A DNA stretch of 22,623 bases from Acidimicrobiales bacterium (GTDB lineage Bacteria > Actinomycetota > Acidimicrobiia > Acidimicrobiales > Ilumatobacteraceae): assembly GCA_030830415.1 (NCBI GenBank), contig JAURNB010000094.1, positions 1 through 22,623 of the forward strand, written 5' to 3'. The translations under genes were made by a program, and so were the position numbers. Positions 7,045 to 15,319 of this stretch are shown piece after piece. Positions within the stretch are counted from its first letter, which is position 1. Every line of letters begins with the position of its first letter. Under the pieces are notes generated by a model that was not told the DNA's origin, did no database searches, and saw only the letters and a program-made list of their open reading frames with translations.

Positions 7045-7812
7045 ATGGGAATTCTCACAGGAAAACGTATTGTCGTCACAGGCGTACTCACCGATGCATC
7101 TTTGGCATTTGGCGTCGCAAAACTTGCTCAAGAAGAAGGCGCCGAGGTCGTACTCACCGGCGCCGGCCGCGGACTTTCGCTCACGCAACGCACTGCGCGC
7201 AAACTTCCCCACGAGGCCCCCGTTTTTGAATTTGACGTCACCGACCCCGCGCATGTCGAGTCAGTTCGCGAAGCAGTGAAAGCACACTGGGGTGGAGTAG
7301 ATGGCGTCTTGCACTCCATTGGTTTTGCACCGGCAAATTGCCTCGGCGAAGACATCATGGAAGCCCAGTGGAGCGATGTATCGGTTGCCATTCAAGTATC
7401 TGCATATTCCTTAAAGACTTTGGCCGATGCATTTGTGCCCCTCATGTCATCAGGTGGATCATTTGTTGGCCTCGACTTCGACAACACTGTCGCTTGGCCG
7501 GCCTACAACTGGATGGGTGTTGCCAAGTCGGCGCTCGAGTCAACAAGCCGCTACTTAGCGCGCGGTCTTGGGCCACAAAACATTCGTTTCAATTTAATTG
7601 CTGCCGGCCCTATTAAAACAATGGCTGCAAAATCCATTCCAGGCTTCAAAAAGTTTGAAGATGTTTGGGATGACCGTTCCCCACTCGGCTGGGACGTCAC
7701 CGACAGCCTTCCCGTTGCTAAATCGTGTGTTGCACTTTTGTCTGATTACTTCCCCGCCACCACAGGTGAAATCATCCATGTTGACGGCGGCTATCACGCC
7801 ACCGGCGCATAG
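7045..7812 (+). CDS. fabI: Enoyl-[acyl-carrier-protein] reductase (NADH), InhA-like
   Basis: A 255-residue short-chain dehydrogenase catalysing the last reduction of fatty acid elongation (FAS II). The N-terminus GKRIVVTGVLTDASLAFGVAK is the FabI/InhA cofactor-binding form, with the extended glycine motif interrupted as in enoyl reductases. The catalytic pair is Y154 and K161 in YNWMGVAKSALES, the Y-x6-K spacing that separates enoyl reductases from the Y-x3-K of ketoreductases. LHSIGFAP at 89-96 and the GEIIHVDGGYH end are typical. It starts a two-gene plus-strand unit with the DUF255 gene two bases downstream. The closest recognisable relatives are actinobacterial InhA proteins. Confidence 0.95.
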   Translation: MGILTGKRIVVTGVLTDASLAFGVAKLAQEEGAEVVLTGAGRGLSLTQRTARKLPHEAPVFEFDVTDPAHVESVREAVKAHWGGVDGVLHSIGFAPANCLGEDIMEAQWSDVSVAIQVSAYSLKTLADAFVPLMSSGGSFVGLDFDNTVAWPAYNWMGVAKSALESTSRYLARGLGPQNIRFNLIAAGPIKTMAAKSIPGFKKFEDVWDDRSPLGWDVTDSLPVAKSCVALLSDYFPATTGEIIHVDGGYHATGA

Positions 7813-7814
7813 CA

Positions 7815-9797
7815 ATGACAAACCGACTCGCCAACGAAGTTTCGCCTTACCTTCGACAACACGAAAGCAACCCAGTGCATTGGTTTGCTTGGGGCGACGA
7901 AGCATTTGCAGAAGCCCGCCAGCGCAATGTTCCCATCTTGTTGTCAGTTGGCTACTCCGCGTGCCATTGGTGCCACGTTATGGCCCATGAGTGTTTTGAA
8001 GATCATGATGTTGCAACACAGATGAATGCTCAATTCGTCAACATCAAAGTAGATCGCGAAGAACGCCCCGATGTTGATGCGGTATACATGGAAGCAGTGC
8101 AGGCAATGACCGGACGCGGTGGTTGGCCAATGACCGTGTTCATGACGCCCGACGCAAAACCATTTTATGGCGGCACATATTTCCCGAAGCCATCATTTCT
8201 GCAACTGATGACGGCTATTACCGATGTTTGGGAAAATCGCCGAGAAGATATTGACACCAACGTTGAAGCACTGATGCAGGCGCTTCAACGAAGCGAGTTC
8301 GCTGAGCCGGCCAACGCAGTTGCCAATTTGAGCACCGTCACTAGTGCAGTTACACATCTCGTTGGTGGTTTCGACAGTGAATGGGGCGGTTTTGGTGCAG
8401 CGCCCAAATTCCCTTCCACTATGAATATCGACCTGTTGTTGCGTAGCAATTCCACACACGCAAACCCTGCGGCTTTGCACGTATCGACCACATCTCTCGA
8501 CGCCATGGCATCGGGCGGAATCTACGATCACCTCGGCGGCGGTTTCGCTCGCTACTCCGTCGACCGCGAGTGGCTTGTACCTCACTTTGAAAAGATGCTC
8601 TACGACCAGGCACTTCTTGTGCGCGTTTACCTGCACGCATATCAAGTCACTCAATTCCCACGCTACAAACAAGTTGTTGAGGAAACCATCAACTACGTGT
8701 TGCGAGACCTCACTCACCGAGAAGGTGGTTTCTTCTCTGCAGAAGATGCCGACTCAGCAGACGACACTGGCCACCACCACGAAGGCTGGTTTTACACCTG
8801 GACGCCGCAAGAAGTGCGCGAACTCTTCGATGCCGAGCAATCGGCTGAGATTTTTGAGTGGTACGGCATGACAGAGGCAGGAAACTTCGAAGGCAGAAAT
8901 ATTCTCACTCGCCACTTTGAGCGAGGTTCACTCTTGCGTAATGATCGTATTGAAGCTGCTCGACAAGTGATGTTCACGAAGCGGTTGCAACGAGCTCGTC
9001 CGCTCCTCGACGACAAAGTACTCACAGAGTGGAACGGCTACATGCTGTCGTCACTTGCTGAAGCAGCAGCGGCTCTCAATAACCCCACATGGCTCGCAGC
9101 AGCCGTTGCCAATGCCGAATTCCTTATTCGTGAATTGCGTAGCAACGACGGAACATGGAAACGCAGTTGGCATGAGACTGGCGTGCCGCGCGCCCGACAT
9201 CATTCGCTAGCAGCCGACCTTGCTGCACTTGTTGATGCCTTTACTCGCCTTGCTGAAGCGACAGGTGATGACAAATGGACGCGCCACGCATGTGAAGCTG
9301 CCGATCAACTACTCGATGAGTTCTGGGATCCACAACGCGGAGGCTTGTTCACCACAGGCAACAATGGCGAACAACTCATTGCGCGTCAAAAAGATCTGCT
9401 CGACAACGCCACTCCGTCGGCAAACTCAACCGCCGCTGTTGCGCTGTATCGCTTGTCGGCAATGACAGGCGAAGGGCGTTACGAGCAACACGCACATCGC
9501 ATTATGCAACTGCTCGACCAAATCATGCATAAGGCCCCAAGCGCTGCAGGTAATGCGTTGAGTGCGTTGCACCTCATGAACAGCGGCATCACCGAAATTG
9601 TGATTCCTGGCAACCGCCCCGACTTCCTTAACGTTGTTCGGGAATCGTGGCGACCTAATGCTGTGGTGCTGTGGGGAGAACCCGGCACTTCGCCACTTTG
9701 GCAAGGACGCAGCGAAGGGGTGGCTTACGTATGTGAGCGCAATGTGTGCATGACCCCTGCTCAGAATGCTGAAATGTTGCGTAACCAGTTGGCTTAA
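7815..9797 (+). CDS. DUF255 thioredoxin-domain protein (YyaL/SPATA20 family)
   Basis: A 660-residue protein with an N-terminal thioredoxin-like domain (about 1-160) and a large all-helical region resembling six-hairpin glycosidases or epimerases. The family signature is clear: NEVSPYLRQHESNPVHW at the start, then GYSACHWCHVMAHE, where C50-H-W-C53 is the redox-type CxxC, and later GGFARYSVDREWLVPHFEKM and DADS. The family is widespread from bacteria to humans, but its biochemical role is unknown; a redox or sugar-binding function is only inferred. There is no signal peptide, so it should be cytosolic. It begins two bases after fabI. Its TAA stop overlaps the stop of the convergent nitroreductase. 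Confidence 0.9.
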   Translation: MTNRLANEVSPYLRQHESNPVHWFAWGDEAFAEARQRNVPILLSVGYSACHWCHVMAHECFEDHDVATQMNAQFVNIKVDREERPDVDAVYMEAVQAMTGRGGWPMTVFMTPDAKPFYGGTYFPKPSFLQLMTAITDVWENRREDIDTNVEALMQALQRSEFAEPANAVANLSTVTSAVTHLVGGFDSEWGGFGAAPKFPSTMNIDLLLRSNSTHANPAALHVSTTSLDAMASGGIYDHLGGGFARYSVDREWLVPHFEKMLYDQALLVRVYLHAYQVTQFPRYKQVVEETINYVLRDLTHREGGFFSAEDADSADDTGHHHEGWFYTWTPQEVRELFDAEQSAEIFEWYGMTEAGNFEGRNILTRHFERGSLLRNDRIEAARQVMFTKRLQRARPLLDDKVLTEWNGYMLSSLAEAAAALNNPTWLAAAVANAEFLIRELRSNDGTWKRSWHETGVPRARHHSLAADLAALVDAFTRLAEATGDDKWTRHACEAADQLLDEFWDPQRGGLFTTGNNGEQLIARQKDLLDNATPSANSTAAVALYRLSAMTGEGRYEQHAHRIMQLLDQIMHKAPSAAGNALSALHLMNSGITEIVIPGNRPDFLNVVRESWRPNAVVLWGEPGTSPLWQGRSEGVAYVCERNVCMTPAQNAEMLRNQLA

Positions 9798-10399
9798 CGC
9801 CAACGTCCAAAGTGCGCTACTTCATCGGCAGTGCGTCGTTGACGAGATGCACTGCGCCCCGCGCGTTCTTGCTCTTCTCGAGGCCAACCGAGTGCAATAG
9901 CACCAATGAGTTGCTGCGAGTGAGGCACTCCAAAGTGTGAGCGCACTTTTTCTTCGCCATTGAACACAGCAAAGAACAACGAACCAAGACCCATATCGTG
10001 TGCGCCCAACAACAACGTCATGACCGCGAACGAAGCATCAATTGTCCAATACGGAGTTGGCCATGCTTCGACGGATGCACCCAAACCCGTATGTGATTTA
10101 TCGGGCTCTGCATAACGATCTGCATACGCCTGCGCATCGGCAAAGGGCAACATAATGATTGGCGCATCGAGCAGGTGTGGCCATGCGAAGTTTTCACGCT
10201 TCTCTACTGGTAGAGACAAATCCCAAAATGTCTGCACATCTTCATTTTCTAAAACGAGAACTGACCAGCCTTGAGTTTTGCCTGCACTAGGTGCGCGTAC
10301 AGCAAGATCAAGTAATTCGATGATTGTGCTGCGAGGAACCACGGTATTCGCAAACGCACGCGTCATGTGTCGCGTGCGGACAACGCGCACAAACTCCAC
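9794..10399 (-). CDS. Nitroreductase-family flavoprotein
   Basis: A 201-residue FMN-dependent oxidoreductase of the nitroreductase superfamily; the substrate is unknown. Family features are the N-terminal RVVRTRHMTRAF, the APSAGKTQGWSVLVL flavin-binding segment, the ALLLGAHDMGLGSLF-like region around residues 130-145, and a late GAIALGWP. The start is set at GTG 10399, because family members begin a few residues before the RxRxxxRxF motif and this GTG lies five bases after the stop of the upstream gene. An in-frame ATG at 10450 would add 17 residues and overlap that gene. The C-terminus is Arg-rich. The stop overlaps the convergent DUF255 stop by four bases. Confidence 0.85.
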   Translation of the reverse strand: MEFVRVVRTRHMTRAFANTVVPRSTIIELLDLAVRAPSAGKTQGWSVLVLENEDVQTFWDLSLPVEKRENFAWPHLLDAPIIMLPFADAQAYADRYAEPDKSHTGLGASVEAWPTPYWTIDASFAVMTLLLGAHDMGLGSLFFAVFNGEEKVRSHFGVPHSQQLIGAIALGWPREEQERAGRSASRQRRTADEVAHFGRWR

Positions 10400-10404
10400 G
10401 AGAG

Positions 10405-11064
10405 TTACTGCAATTTGCCGAGTTTGACAAGACTCTCGGTCATGGTCCAACCATGAACGATGAGTACTCCGCCTTTATTGGCAGGCACATTGTCAAACAT
10501 TGCCGCAATGTCGGCATTGATTTTTTCTGGCTTGGTGGATTCGTGATCGAGGAATCCGGCTTGTCCGGCAGATTTCACGATGAACGACTGCTCGTCGTAA
10601 GCGCGCTCAACGCCAAAACGCTTTGACAAACGCCGACCCCAGGCTCGCTCTTCGCCCACGGCACGATGGCCTGGACGTGGAATCATCTCGGTGAGCGACT
10701 TAAATGCCTCAAGGCCATGGGCACTGGTGAACCGCGACCCCACCACAACGTCTTCGTCGGGGAAAGCCATGAGTGCGCGGTGATAGGCCTCGGTCATGAG
10801 ACCCTTTAATACTGAATCACGCTTTGGAGTGCGCTTAATGCTCATGAGGCCAAGGAGCACACAAGGGGTGCCGCCAATGCGCTCAAGGGTAGAAAAGCTA
10901 TAGCCGTGCAATTTGCCATCGAGGCGGGCGGTGGTATTGAGTACCCAGTCGGTTTGAGCTTTCGACAATAATTCCATGTCAAAAGCGCCCCCCATGGAGG
11001 CCATTTCTTCGAGATCAGCCTCGGTCATTGCCGATGAGTCTCTAGTGTCGACCTCTAGTGCCAT
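10405..11064 (-). CDS. Uncharacterised conserved-type protein (possible acetyltransferase fold)
   Basis: A 219-residue soluble protein I cannot name. It is rich in mixed alpha/beta segments, with DWVLNTTARLDGKLHGYSF, a hydrophobic strand CVLLGLMSIKR, and then an Arg-rich loop before a long helix. This layout is weakly reminiscent of GNAT acetyltransferases, but I see no clear acetyl-CoA Q/RxxGxG/A loop. No transmembrane segment or signal peptide is evident. AAGGAG lies ten bases before the ATG. It sits between dnaE (131 bases upstream) and a nitroreductase (five bases downstream), and is probably co-transcribed with the latter. Confidence 0.75.
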   Translation of the reverse strand: MALEVDTRDSSAMTEADLEEMASMGGAFDMELLSKAQTDWVLNTTARLDGKLHGYSFSTLERIGGTPCVLLGLMSIKRTPKRDSVLKGLMTEAYHRALMAFPDEDVVVGSRFTSAHGLEAFKSLTEMIPRPGHRAVGEERAWGRRLSKRFGVERAYDEQSFIVKSAGQAGFLDHESTKPEKINADIAAMFDNVPANKGGVLIVHGWTMTESLVKLGKLQ

Positions 11065-11195
11065 AGCGCCAGATGCTCCTTAATGAACCTGCACATTCGC
11101 CCTCTATTCTGCCAGCGGAATTGCCGTGCGCCTACGTAATGGGCAAATCAGTTGAGAAACTTCACCAAAAAGGGCGAAATAGTACGCGTAATGGC

Positions 11196-14100
11196 CTACG
11201 CGACCACAACACCATCGCCGAATGCGACAACGAGGTCACCCATTGCCTTGTCGATATTGACGTTGAAGCCCTCGCCAAGCTGCACGGTGACGTCGCTTCC
11301 CATGTCGACAAAGACGGGAACTTCCCCGGGGAACTCCACCAAAATGCCCTTCAAACGGGCGATCGCTGCTTCGTTGATGGCCGCCGCAGGCAATTTGAGG
11401 GTGACGGCACGCGCGGCTTGACCCAGATGTTCAAGTACTTCGACTTTGGTGACCATGAGCCCCACTCGGGCATCGTCGCGTCGGTCGATGCGCCCGCGAA
11501 TAGCCACAATGGCGTCGTCGGTGAGGAGATGAGCAAAGTCGGTGAGAGTTTTCGGAAACACCGTTGCTTCAATGCTTGAGTCGAGATCTTCCAAAACAAA
11601 GACAGCCATTTGATCGCCTTTTTTGGTGTACTTCTTAGCCAAGCCAGTAATGACGCCACCGGTAATGACGAATGCGCCATCTTCCCGCTCACGTGCCTCG
11701 CCAATGCCACAGTCGATTCTGCGACGTAGCGCATGTTCAATGCCCATGAGTGGGTGGTCTGAGACGTAAAGACCCAGCATGTCTTTTTCGTTGCGTAGCT
11801 GATCGGTTTTGTCGAACTCAAGAGCAGGAATTTCGACGCGATCGGTAAAACCGTTGTCGCTTGCCATTTCATCGCCGAACAAACTCATAATGCCGCGATC
11901 GCGTTCACGACGACGAGTGATGCTGCTGTCGAGGATACGTTCGAATGACATGAGCAACCCACGTCGTGGATGCCCAAGTGTGTCGAAAGCTCCTGCTTTG
12001 ATGAGCGACTCCACCGTGCGCTTATTCAACACTGCTTCAGGAGCACGATCGGCAAAGTCGTGGAAAGTTGCGTAGGGTCCGTTGGCGTCGCGCTCGACCA
12101 ACATTTGTTCAACCAAGCCTTCGCCAACATTACGAATGGCAGATAGACCAAAGCTGACCGCCTTCTCCCCTTGCGGCATGAGAGAGATGAAATCGGAACG
12201 CGACAAGTTGATGTCGGGAGTGCGTACTGCGATGCCACTTGCGCGAGCATCGGAAAGGTAAATGGCGCCCTTATCGAAGTTGCCTTTCACGCTACTTAAC
12301 AAACATGCCGCGTATTCCACTGGGAAATGCGCTTTGAGGTATGCAGTTTGATAAGCAACAAGCGCATAGCCATATGCATGGCTTTTGTTGAATGCGTAGT
12401 CGGCAAACTTTTCAATGACGTCGAAGAGTTGCTTGCCAAGGACTTTTCCGTATCCACTCTTTTCACACCCGAGTTCGAACCCGTCGCGTTCTTTTGCCAT
12501 GAGTTCTGGCAATTTCTTTCCGCAGGCTTTACGCAAGTTGTCGGCTTCGGCAAGTGAGTAGCCAGCAAATTTTTGAGCCACACGCATCATGCTTTCCTGG
12601 TACACCATAAGGCCGTACGTGTCGCTCAGCAGTTCTTGTGCATCGGGGTGGAAATAGACCGGTACTTTGCGATTGTTTTTGTAGTCGGCGTAGTCGTAGT
12701 GCATGTTGACGCCCATGGGGCCTGGGCGATATAGCGCAACAACTGCAGCGACGTCTTCAAAGGCATTGGGTGCAAGCGACTTGAGCAGCGCGCGCATTGG
12801 CGGGCTTTCTAACTGGAATACACCGATGGTGTCGCCACGAGCCAACAGATCGAAAGTTTGAGGGTCGCTGAGCGACACCGTATCGATATCGAAGTTGGGG
12901 TCGTAGTTCGTGCGCACCATAGCCATGGTGTCGGTGATGACATCGAGGTTGCGCAAACCCAAGAAGTCCATTTTGAGCAGACCCAAAGCTTCAACGCCAT
13001 GCATTTCGTATTGCGTGACAACGGGCGACAATTCGGCGCTTTGACCCGGGTCGGGTTTACGTTGAATGGGCAAATACTCGGTGAGTGCCTCGCGGGTAAT
13101 TACTACAGCAGCGGCGTGAATGCCATCGGATCGCTTGAGGCCCTCTAATCCCATCGCCACTTCGACAACGCGCTTCACGTCGGGGTCGGCGTTGACTAGT
13201 TCTCGAAGTTCAGAAGCTGCGCGGAAACCACCGTGATGTTTGGGCACATCTTCAAAGCAATACTTCAAAGGAGTGTCGCGGCCCATGACCAACGGTGGCA
13301 GCGACTTTGCAATTTTGTCACCTAACCCATATGGGTAACCCAGAACTCGTGCCGCGTCGCGCACGGCGTTACGCGCCTTAATGGTGCCGAAGGTAATGAT
13401 TTGCGCCACGTGGTCGCGGCCATATTTTTCCGTTGCGTAACGGATCATTTCTTCGCGATACCGAGAGTCGAAGTCCATGTCGATATCGGGCATCGACACA
13501 CGACTGGGGTTCAAGAAGCGTTCAAAGAGAAGGTCGTATTTGATGGGGTCGAGATCGGTGATGCGCAATGCATAGGCAACAGCACAACCAGCAGCCGAAC
13601 CACGACCAGGCCCAACACGAATGTTGTTGTCGCGCGCATGTTTGATGAGGTCCCACACGATGAGGAAGTACGAAGCGAAACCCATGTCGATGATGACTTT
13701 GATTTCAAAGGCAAGTCGCTCGACAACTTCCTTTGGCACTTTTTCGCCCCAACGAAACTTTGCGCCTTCGTTGGTGAGGTGCTTTAAATACTCTTCATCG
13801 TTAGCGAAGCCTTCTGGCACGGGAAAGTCGGGAAGGTGAACTTGTTCAAAATCGATATTGACGTTTGCGCGTTCAGCGATCCACAACGTGCTGTTGCAGG
13901 CTTCAGGGAAGTCGCGAAAGAGCCAACGCATTTCAGCTGCCGATTTGAGGTAATGCTCTTCACCTTCGAACTTGAACCGGTTGGGGTCTGACAGCAGTGC
14001 ACCGGTTTGCACACACAGCAACGCATCGTGCGCGGTGTGGTCGTGACGTTGCGTGTAGTGAGAGTCGTTGGTTGCAATCAGCGGAGCATTGATTTTCTTG

Positions 14101-14723
14101 GCAATTTCAATGAGCTTGGGATTGGTTTCCAACTGTGCAGGAATGCCGTGATCTTGCAATTCAACAAACAAGTTGTCGCGACCAAAAATATCTTGCAACC
14201 GCGATGCTTTTTCTAAGGCACCCTTGTCGTCACCATGCAAGAGTGACTGCAGCACATGCCCACCCAAGCAGCCTGTGGAAGCAATGAGACCTTCGCTGTA
14301 CTTCTCGAGCAGCTCCCAGTCGAGGCGAGGCTTGTAGTAGTACCCCTCAAGAAACGCCAAGCTCGATAATTGGATGAGGTTGCGATATCCGGTGGTGTTT
14401 TCTGCGAGCAAGGTGAGGTGGTAGTAGAGCTTGCTTCCCGACTCGGTATCGCCACCAGTGTCGTCGATGCGACCGCGCCGCGCAGGGCGCTCATGGCGTG
14501 ACTCGTGTGCCATGTACGCCTCGGTACCGATGATGGGCTTAATTCCCTGCTTCTTACATTCACGATAGAAGTCGAGCACTCCGTACATGTTGCCGTGATC
14601 GGTAATGCCGAGCGCGGGTTGACCATCGGCCACCGCTGCGGCAACGAGTTCATCGAGACGCGAGGCGCCGTCGAGCATGGAGAACTCGGTGTGAACATGG
14701 AGGTGGGTAAAGGAGTCGGTCAT
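11196..14723 (-). CDS. dnaE: DNA polymerase III alpha subunit
   Basis: A 1175-residue replicative polymerase, full length for the DnaE1 family. The N-terminal PHP domain starts with THLHVHTEFS (H9, H11) and has TDHGN at 41-45. The palm carries GPGRGSAAG (371-379) and the catalytic aspartates D413 and D415 in PDIDMDFD. Further along are the FAGYSLAEADNLRKA fingers region and FNKSHAYGYA beta-clamp-proximal segments. An OB-fold near residues 1000-1110 includes GVITGLAKKYTKKGDQMAVF. The PHP metal-binding histidines appear intact, so PHP proofreading as in mycobacterial DnaE1 is plausible. It follows bpa by 62 bases on the same strand. Confidence 0.97.
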   Translation of the reverse strand: MTDSFTHLHVHTEFSMLDGASRLDELVAAAVADGQPALGITDHGNMYGVLDFYRECKKQGIKPIIGTEAYMAHESRHERPARRGRIDDTGGDTESGSKLYYHLTLLAENTTGYRNLIQLSSLAFLEGYYYKPRLDWELLEKYSEGLIASTGCLGGHVLQSLLHGDDKGALEKASRLQDIFGRDNLFVELQDHGIPAQLETNPKLIEIAKKINAPLIATNDSHYTQRHDHTAHDALLCVQTGALLSDPNRFKFEGEEHYLKSAAEMRWLFRDFPEACNSTLWIAERANVNIDFEQVHLPDFPVPEGFANDEEYLKHLTNEGAKFRWGEKVPKEVVERLAFEIKVIIDMGFASYFLIVWDLIKHARDNNIRVGPGRGSAAGCAVAYALRITDLDPIKYDLLFERFLNPSRVSMPDIDMDFDSRYREEMIRYATEKYGRDHVAQIITFGTIKARNAVRDAARVLGYPYGLGDKIAKSLPPLVMGRDTPLKYCFEDVPKHHGGFRAASELRELVNADPDVKRVVEVAMGLEGLKRSDGIHAAAVVITREALTEYLPIQRKPDPGQSAELSPVVTQYEMHGVEALGLLKMDFLGLRNLDVITDTMAMVRTNYDPNFDIDTVSLSDPQTFDLLARGDTIGVFQLESPPMRALLKSLAPNAFEDVAAVVALYRPGPMGVNMHYDYADYKNNRKVPVYFHPDAQELLSDTYGLMVYQESMMRVAQKFAGYSLAEADNLRKACGKKLPELMAKERDGFELGCEKSGYGKVLGKQLFDVIEKFADYAFNKSHAYGYALVAYQTAYLKAHFPVEYAACLLSSVKGNFDKGAIYLSDARASGIAVRTPDINLSRSDFISLMPQGEKAVSFGLSAIRNVGEGLVEQMLVERDANGPYATFHDFADRAPEAVLNKRTVESLIKAGAFDTLGHPRRGLLMSFERILDSSITRRRERDRGIMSLFGDEMASDNGFTDRVEIPALEFDKTDQLRNEKDMLGLYVSDHPLMGIEHALRRRIDCGIGEAREREDGAFVITGGVITGLAKKYTKKGDQMAVFVLEDLDSSIEATVFPKTLTDFAHLLTDDAIVAIRGRIDRRDDARVGLMVTKVEVLEHLGQAARAVTLKLPAAAINEAAIARLKGILVEFPGEVPVFVDMGSDVTVQLGEGFNVNIDKAMGDLVVAFGDGVVVA

Positions 14724-14785
14724 AGTGGCGTCAGAACGACGAAACTACCAAACCCGTGTGATGCGGGATGAATAAGACCCACCGA

Positions 14786-15280
14786 TTACAGATATTGACC
14801 ATTATGACCAGTTCCCGCCTCGGGGCCCGGGCCATTTGGCAACTGGCGAATTTCTTCAAATTGCTGACGTGCTGCCATTTGCTGAGCAAAAAGAGTTGCC
14901 TGAATGCCATGGAATAAACCTTCGAGCCAACCGACGAGCTGCGCTTTGGCGACGCGAATTTCTGCTTCGCTTGGAATTTCACCATCGGTAAAAGGCAGCG
15001 CCAACATTTTCAATTCTTCTTGCAGATCGGGAGACAATGCCTCACCGAGTTCCACAATGGAACGTTCATAGATTTCGGCCATTCTTTCCCGACTCGCTTC
15101 GTCGAGCCGAGTGCCATGAGCCTCTTCAAGCAACTGCTTCACCATGGAACCAATACGCATCACCTTGGCGGGAGCTGTAATGGTTTCCATTTGTTCTTCT
15201 GGGGCAGAAGTCTCACTTCCAGCAGAAATATTTGCTGGTGTCACGACTTCTGAAACTAACGGTTCATCTGAAGTGCTCAT
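14786..15280 (-). CDS. bpa: Bacterial proteasome activator Bpa/PafE
   Basis: A 164-residue ATP-independent activator that forms a ring on the 20S proteasome and opens its gate for unfolded substrates. After an acidic, probably disordered N-terminus (1-37), the conserved helical core starts at AKVMRIGSMVKQLLEEA and includes LPFTDGEIPSEAE and QLVGWLEGLFHGIQATLFAQQMA (split here: residues 114-123 and 124-136). It ends in GQYL, the C-terminal tail that docks into the proteasome alpha ring. The gene implies that prcA/prcB lie elsewhere in this genome. Length and all landmarks match the Mycobacterium tuberculosis protein (Rv3780). It lies upstream of dnaE and downstream of a phosphatase-fold gene. 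Confidence 0.93.
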   Translation of the reverse strand: MSTSDEPLVSEVVTPANISAGSETSAPEEQMETITAPAKVMRIGSMVKQLLEEAHGTRLDEASRERMAEIYERSIVELGEALSPDLQEELKMLALPFTDGEIPSEAEIRVAKAQLVGWLEGLFHGIQATLFAQQMAARQQFEEIRQLPNGPGPEAGTGHNGQYL

Positions 15281-15288
15281 AGAGCCTC

Positions 15289-15294
15289 ACTCTA
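15289..15294 (-). promoter_or_regulatory. Candidate -10 box for bpa
   Basis: TAGAGT on the minus strand ends eight bases before the bpa ATG, consistent with a leaderless or near-leaderless start. A short GAGG between them could instead act as a weak ribosome binding site, so the assignment is tentative. The upstream gene ends only 26 bases further on, so read-through is also possible. Confidence 0.3.
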
Positions 15295-15319
15295 GAGGGG
15301 TGCAGCACTGAAGCAGAAC

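Noticed and set aside
11065..11195. Possible terminator or small RNA in the 131-base gap after dnaE
   Set aside because: Only a weak six-pair stem with a G-U pair and no U-tract is visible. A TACTAT on the minus strand at 11179-11184 could be a -10 but has no good partner.
14724..14785. Small inverted repeat CCCG/CGGG between bpa and dnaE
   Set aside because: Four-base arms are expected by chance, and no promoter or terminator could be supported there.
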